A DNA stretch of 10,451 nucleotides from Auxenochlorella pyrenoidosa. Lineage: Eukaryota > Chlorophyta > Trebouxiophyceae > Chlorellales > Chlorellaceae. The notes under the pieces were generated by a model that was not told the DNA's origin, ran no database searches, and saw only the letters and a program-made list of their open reading frames with translations. The stretch spans positions 3,839,099-3,849,549 of the forward strand of contig KQ481983.1 of assembly GCA_001430745.1 (NCBI GenBank). Reading direction: 5' to 3'. Below, in pieces: positions 1 to 6,200 of the stretch. How positions within the stretch are numbered: the first letter of the stretch is position 1; each line of letters starts with the position of its first letter. The translations under genes were made by a program, and so were the position numbers.

Positions 1-255
1 GGGGCGGGCGGGGGGCCCACGCGGAGGGGAGTCAGAATTGAGCATTGAGCAGTGGGGCAGGCATGCAGTCCACCTGAGCAGGCCGGCTTGGCCTGTGACT
101 TCGCTGCACGCCAACCCATCACGGGGCATGCACACGTCCGGGCAGCAGCCAATACACCGCTCGTCCAGGCCGGCCTGCCGCTGGGCCCCAAAAACCTGCC
201 CGCCTGGCATCAGCCCCTGCTCCCCCGTCCAGCACTTGGGTTGCACCGCGCTCAC
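1..255 (-). other. Start of SMC4 intron 22 (runs off left edge)
   Basis: Exon 22 ends at a GCG|GTGAGC donor whose GT is at 254-255. In the remaining 253 bases I see no stretch encoding the next expected SMC4 segment (the FxELRKxRLxEFMxGF-like helix end), so all of it is read as intron. The open frames that cross this stretch have a composition unlike the neighbouring exons. Confidence 0.7.
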
Positions 256-3200
256 CGCATCTCGCTCCGCGGTGGCCGCCTCCAGCTCCTTGCCGCGCTC
301 CGCGTACTCGGCATCCTTGGTGCGCCACTTCTGGATGGCCTCCAGGTCCACCTCCATGGCGGCCATCTGCGCGCAGCGAGGGCAGGGCAGGCAGCGGCAT
401 GCAGAGGGTGGGGCCGGGTTGGGTCGTGCTTCCAAGAGGCCCGGCCCCCCTTCAGGGCCGACCCCTCGGAGCACCCTGGCAACCCAGGCCTCGGCTGCAC
501 GCAGCCCTGCCTGGCCCAGCCTTCTCAGCCCTGCCCCCGGCCGTGCACGGGCCCCAGCGCCCACCTGCTCCTCCAGCATGGTGATGCGGTACTGCACCTC
601 CTTGTCCTCGTTCTCCGGCTGCGCCAGCTCATCCTCGGTGAGGGCCGGGGGCGCCACGCCTGGGCCAAGGCACCGGGTGTGGAGGCAGGTCTGGTGAGGG
701 AGTGCTTGCTGGCACACTGAGAGGCAGCACGCAGGGTGCGGCAACTGTGGCCAGCCGGATGCCAGACCAGCTGCCCATGTGAGCGCTCGCTCGGCACCTG
801 CCCCGGTTCACAAGGCCCACCACCACCCTTCAGCTTGATCCCAATGAGCTCCTCTCCTGGTGGGCTGACCGCGTCCTTTGATAATCTGGTGACGTACTTA
901 TTCAATGCCCCCATACCTCGGTGCGGGCAAACCCACCGTCGCGCTCCTCGATTTGCCTGGCTGCCTCGGCTGCCTTGCCCGCCCAGTACTTGAGCTTGCC
1001 GCGCTCCTCCTTGTGCGAGGCCTTGAAGTTGTCCAGCTGGTTCTCAATGTCCACCTCCACGCCGCGGATGATAGACACCTGCAGTGGGGAAGGGCTGGCA
1101 GGCGGGGCAACGGTGGGAGGGCGAAAACCATGGCAGGGGGGTCTGGGCGCGCCGACCTGGGTTTGGTTTGCTAGCATTCTTCCAGACAGATGCCAGTCAT
1201 GCAAGCTCCAGGTGTACTTCCGAGCCACAGCGCGTCACCAGTCAAGTGTTCCCGTCCTCTGGCCCCGTCACCCTCCCCAGTCCGTGGCACCACGACCTGG
1301 GCTCTTGGCCCCTGGTGGCAGCCCCAGCACCAACCCCTGGCCTTCACCCCCACCTCCTTCTTCTTCTCCTCGAAGTCGGCCCGGATGGCGGCCAGCTCCT
1401 CCCCCTTGGCCTCCAGCTCCGCCTTGGTGCGCTCCACCGCCTCCAGCACCCGGAAGGCGGCGTCCTCCAGCTGCTTGAACTCCTGCAGTGCAGGGTTGTG
1501 CGTGTGGGGGGTTGGAGGGGAGGGACTGAGCAGGAGAAGGCACAGGCGCGTGGTCATGGGAGCCCCCAGCGGTGCACCACCAAGCGGCATTCCCCAGGTC
1601 CGGCTGCACCAAACAGCCCACTGCTTGGGTGAGCGTGCGCCAACAGTTCTGGACAAGCAGCTGCTGCCTGGACCTTGTCCTGCTGGGAGCGCGGCCAGCA
1701 AACAACCTGCTGTGTGGCACAACATGAAAACGCCCTCGCAACAGCAGCCCCCTGCCCATCGGCCTCGCCTGCATCGCCGCCTGTTGCTGCTCAGTCAGCT
1801 TCTGCCGCTCCGCCTCGCCTTTGGCCGCCTCCCTCTGCAGCTTGTCCAGCTGCTTGCGGGCGGCGCCTGCCTGCACCTCCTTCTTGGTGGCCTCGCTCTC
1901 GCAGACGGTGATGTCCTGCAGTGGGAGCGGGAAGCCAGGGGAGGGGGGCGCTGAGTGTAGCAGGGCTGGCGTGCGGCAGCGTCGGCACTGCAGGCGAAGC
2001 AGCATGCGGGCAAGCAGCTTTGGGAGATGGCTGAGCAAGCAGCAGAACAGACCAACCGTTATAAGCAGCAGTGAAGGGCACATGCAGCGGCATTGGAACA
2101 GCTCCCAACAAGCCGGACACAAGGCTTGAAAGAGCCCTTCAGTCCAGCAGCATGCTGTGCACCGCACACAGCTGTGACCGCCCGCCTGAGCATAAAACCT
2201 TACCTCCTGCAGCTTTTCGCACAGCGCACGCTGCTTGCGCAGCTTCTCGCCGCCCGCGCCATCGATTTGCGCCTGCAGCGCCTCTGCCCGCTTCACCAGC
2301 CCCTCGCTCTTGCGCCGCAGCTCGCCCAGCGCCTTTTCCTCCGCTGCAATCTCCTGCAGATGAGAAGGGGCGCCAAGCAGTTGACGGCCCCAATGTGTGA
2401 GGCTGGTAGCGGGCCTGACAGAGAGCCAGGGATTTGCACCTGCCACCCACTGGGTGACCTCAGGCCCCGCCACGCCCAGCTCCATTGAGTGCTGGGCTGC
2501 CCGCCGTGCCAAGCACGCATCCCCAGGCCAGCCCCTGAACCTGCCTTGGCCAGCGTCTTGAGGCGGGCGGCGTCCTCGCCGCTCACGCGGGTGGCCGCCT
2601 CCAGCTCCCCCAGCCGCTGCTGCAGGTCGGCGGCGGTGGCCAGCGCAGCCTCCGCCTCCATGCGCGCCTGCAGAAGAGGGCGGTAAGGCGGCAGGGGAGC
2701 AGGGCTTGAAAGAGGGAGGGTCAGGCCTGGCAGGGCCATGCAGCGCTCTTGCCCCACAGTTGGCACCTAGTCACCAGTGGTGCCCGCAGCGCACCTACCA
2801 TGTTGCACCTCTGCCAAATGCTGCGCACGTCCATGCGCACCTTGCCAATTTCCGCCCTCAACTGGCAGCCGTTTGCGCCCCTGCCATTTGCCCGGCACCT
2901 GGCGCTCTGCGGTGGCTGTCGATTGCCAGGGCTGGCACCCCCCCCCCCCCCCCCGCCCACCTTGGGGATGGCAGTCTCCAGCTCGGCCAGCATGCGCTCC
3001 GCGTTTTTGGCGTCAGCTGCCGCGTCAGACAGCGCGTCGCGCGCCTCCCGCAGCGCCTCCTGGCTGGCCGCCAGCTCCGCCTCGGCCGACTGCAGCTCCG
3101 CGGCAGCGGCACGCTGGTCCACCGCGCGCGGCGCCTCCTTGCCGATGCGCATGCGCCCGCCGCGGGGCTGGCCGCCACCGCCGGTCATGGTGCCCGACTC

Positions 3201-6200
3201 ATTGATCATCTCGCCCTGCAGGCGTCGGCAACAGGGGGCGGTTGTGAGTCGATCAGCTGCAGATTGGAGTCTCAGTGGGGGCAGGGCAGAGGCGCAGGTC
3301 ACCAAGCAGCGTGCCCAGCAGGGCTGATGGGCAGCCACCACGCGCCCACCATTCTTCCCTGCGAGCCCCGCCAGGCGCCCACCTTGACCGTCACCACGCG
3401 GCGCCACCGCCGGTCCTGTCCGTACGCGATGCGCGCCGCCTGGTCCAGGTCCCTGGCCACCACTGTGTCGCGCATGGCGTAGTAGAAGGCCAGGCGCAGC
3501 TTCTCGTCCTTGCAGTTGACCAGGTCAAACAGCCGCTTGACGTCTGCGCCCGGGGGAGCAGGACGCAGACATGAGTCAGCTTTGAAGTGTTGCAACTATG
3601 TGGCTGCGTCTAGGGCACAGATGGTACACAAGAGGAAAGCGGCTGGCCAGAAGCGCAAGCTGCGACCAAAGCCCCACTTACGCGCTGCCCGCCTCAGCTC
3701 CTCCCCCGCCCCACCCCGCCCACCCTCTGGCGGCTGCTTCTTCTCCCTGGCCGCGCCAGCCAGGTGCTGCTGCTTCTCCAGGATGAGGAAGGTGGCCACG
3801 CCCAGCTGGCGCTGGCGCAGCAGCTCCACGCAGCGCTGCGCCGCGCTGGTGGTCTCCACCACAATGTAGTCGAGCGCGGGGCAGGAGGTGGAGACGGCGA
3901 TGTCAAACTCCTTGGCAATGGCGCCCAGGTCGCCTGGGCATGGGCGGGACAGGGCGGGCAGGGGCGTAGGTTGGGCACTAGAAGCCTCGGGAGATAGGTT
4001 GGCAGGCGGCAGGGCACAGGCTGCAGCACCAGGCAAGCCCTGATGCCAGAACAGGATCCGCACTGCACTCGCTTTACCGCAAGAGGCGCCCTGCTCTGCT
4101 TGCCGACTGCCCCCAAAGCCGAGCCTGCCAATGACCCGCCCCTCCTCACCCAGCCTGCCGTAGATGCCCTCAATCTCGCCGCGCTGCCGCGCCTCCATGA
4201 GCGCCTTGACCACCGCGCCCTGGCTGGCCTGGCTGCTGATGTCGGCGCGCCGCTGCTCCACGCGGCCGCGCACCTCGCGCAGCGCCGCCTCCAGCTGCTG
4301 CACACGCGCGGCGGCGGTTGCCTCAGCCTGCCGCGCCTTCTCCGCCTGCCGCCTGCACAGCAGCGGCAAGGGAGGGAGGCATGCGGAAACAGCAAGTAGG
4401 AGCTCGCCGATGCCATTCGCGCCAGACTGCTCGGCCGGCCGTGGAACAGCAGGAGGTTGTTGATGGCAGCTCAAACTGCCAACAGGGGTCGTGTCCCCCA
4501 TCTGCACAGTACCCTGTCTGCCCTGTCCACTCAAGCCAATCCAGTGCTGCCCTGGCCATCCCTGCAGCTCCCTTGCTACACCCACCCACCTGTACTTGTC
4601 CACCGAGCCCTCCATCTCCATGATCTGCCCCTCCTTGTTGCGCGCCGTCTCCTGCGCCGCTTTGAGCGACACCTGCGCATCCGCCAGGCGCTGCTTTGCC
4701 GTCTCATGCTGCTTGGTGAGCAGGTCGTGCTCCGAGGCGGCCACATCGATGCGCGCCTGCATCCGAGGGGTACAGGTGGGGTGAGAGCCAGGCGGCAAAC
4801 GCGGGAGGGGTGCACACAAGCCTGCACTCCTGTTGCATTGGCACACGCTGTACAGAACTGCTTATGCCAGGGTCTGCAAGAGTGCAGCCTAGCCTGCCCC
4901 GCTTGCCACCGGCCCTGCACCCACCCGGGAGACCAGCGGACCCCCGCTGGGGCCCCTCACCTGCACCTCCTTCATCTGCGCCTCCCAGGGCGCCAGCTCC
5001 GCCTTGACGCCCTCCAGCTGCGCGCGGTACCCCTCCACCTCGCCGCGAATGCCCTCCTCCAGGGCGGCCCGCGCCTGGGCAGGGGCGGGGAGGGGCGGGC
5101 CATTGCTGTGGTGTGGTCAGACATTCAAGGAGAGCAGCCCTTTGCCTCACTGCAGAGGCCTTCCCCTGTGACAGGGTGATGCCTTGCCCCATGCAGCAGC
5201 AGTGGCGGTCACGGGCAGGGGAGAAGGCACAGGCAGGGCCGAGGCAGGCGCAAGCCTGACGCACCGCGTCCAGCAACTCAGACAAGCTTTGGCATCCCCA
5301 GTAGTATGGCAGTCTCCCAGCAAGAGGGATCTGCATCCCTTGCTGGACCCCCAACCCAGCCCACCTCCTGCGCCTTGGCCAGCTGCAGCTCCAGGTCGGA
5401 GGCGCGGGCCTGCAGCGCCGGCACGTCCTCCTGCAGCCGCGCCAGCTCAGCCTCCAGCTCGCCAGCCTTGGCGCCGTCCTTGGCCGCCTTGTCCTCCAGC
5501 TTCTTGAGTTTAGCCTTCATATGCTTCAGGTCCTCGCTGCAAGGGGGGACAGGCGGGACAGCGCCGGCACCGGCACCTGCTCGGACGCTCCTGCAGCGCC
5601 ACAGGCATCTGCCAGCGCGGCATACGCATGCCTCGGGACTCCAGGCGTGCGCTTGGGCAAACATGTGAAAACCCAGGAACTGCAGCGCGCTGCTGTGCAA
5701 CTGGCGCGGGCAGCTGTACAGCCGGTCCCGTGAGCCCGCCAGCGCCGCTGCCCTCAACTGCCGCCCTGCAGGGCCCCCGCCCACCCACCACCAACACCAC
5801 CACGCACATACACACCGAAAACATCGAGTCTAGTATTCTGCCCCCACCCCCACCCCCACACCCCCACCACCACCACCACCACCACACATGCACACACCCC
5901 GCCCAAGCCCACCGGTACTTGATGTCCTTTCGCTCAAACTCCTTGAACTCCGCCGTCGCCTTCTCCAGCTCCGTCGCGATGGCCTGGTGCTCGCCATTCA
6001 CCTTGTTGTACCTGCGGGGTGCGGGGCAGGCCACGGCCACGCAGGGGCTCACCAGCAGCTGCGCCACAAGCCCGGAAATTTGGATGCCTGCGGAGGCGGG
6101 GCAGCGTCAACGCTGTGCCAGCGTGTCCACCCTGGTCTTGGCCTGCCCCCAGCGGTGCGCTGCACGCCCTTCCCCCGCCCTCTCCCATCCCATATCAACA

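Larger units (their letters stand above)
256..3155 (-). other. SMC4: SMC4 C-terminal coiled-coil arm, incomplete (exons 15-22)
   Basis: Residues about 698-1061 make up most of the returning arm. It contains the SMC4-typical AGGEKLRKQRALCEKLQEDI (exons 17/18), a second long Glu/Lys/Gln-rich helix, and GKLKYW followed by a short acidic linker, APPALTEDELAQ (exon 21). That linker aligns with the LSPEDLE-type segment before the last helix of SMC4. Exon 22 ends within the helix that should lead into the C-terminal head. The signature motif, Walker B and D-loop are not in the window, so ATPase competence of the whole protein cannot be judged here. Confidence 0.88.

Noticed and set aside
1190..1954. 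254-codon open frame on the plus strand
   Set aside because: It spans antisense SMC4 exons 18 and 19 plus introns and is low complexity. The opposite strand explains the conservation.
1268..2512. A single 414-codon minus-strand protein
   Set aside because: It contains true SMC4 exons 17 and 18 but reads through two introns and ends in a shifted frame over exon 19. It is an intron-retention artefact, not a separate protein.
2706..3482. 258-codon open frame on the plus strand
   Set aside because: It lies antisense to SMC4 exons 14-16 and the introns between them, and has no family features. GC-rich DNA keeps many frames open opposite real exons.
3596..4846. A single 416-codon minus-strand protein
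   Set aside because: It covers SMC4 exons 11-13 in one continuous open frame, but introns 11 and 12 have clear GT and AG borders, and removing them restores the hinge consensus.
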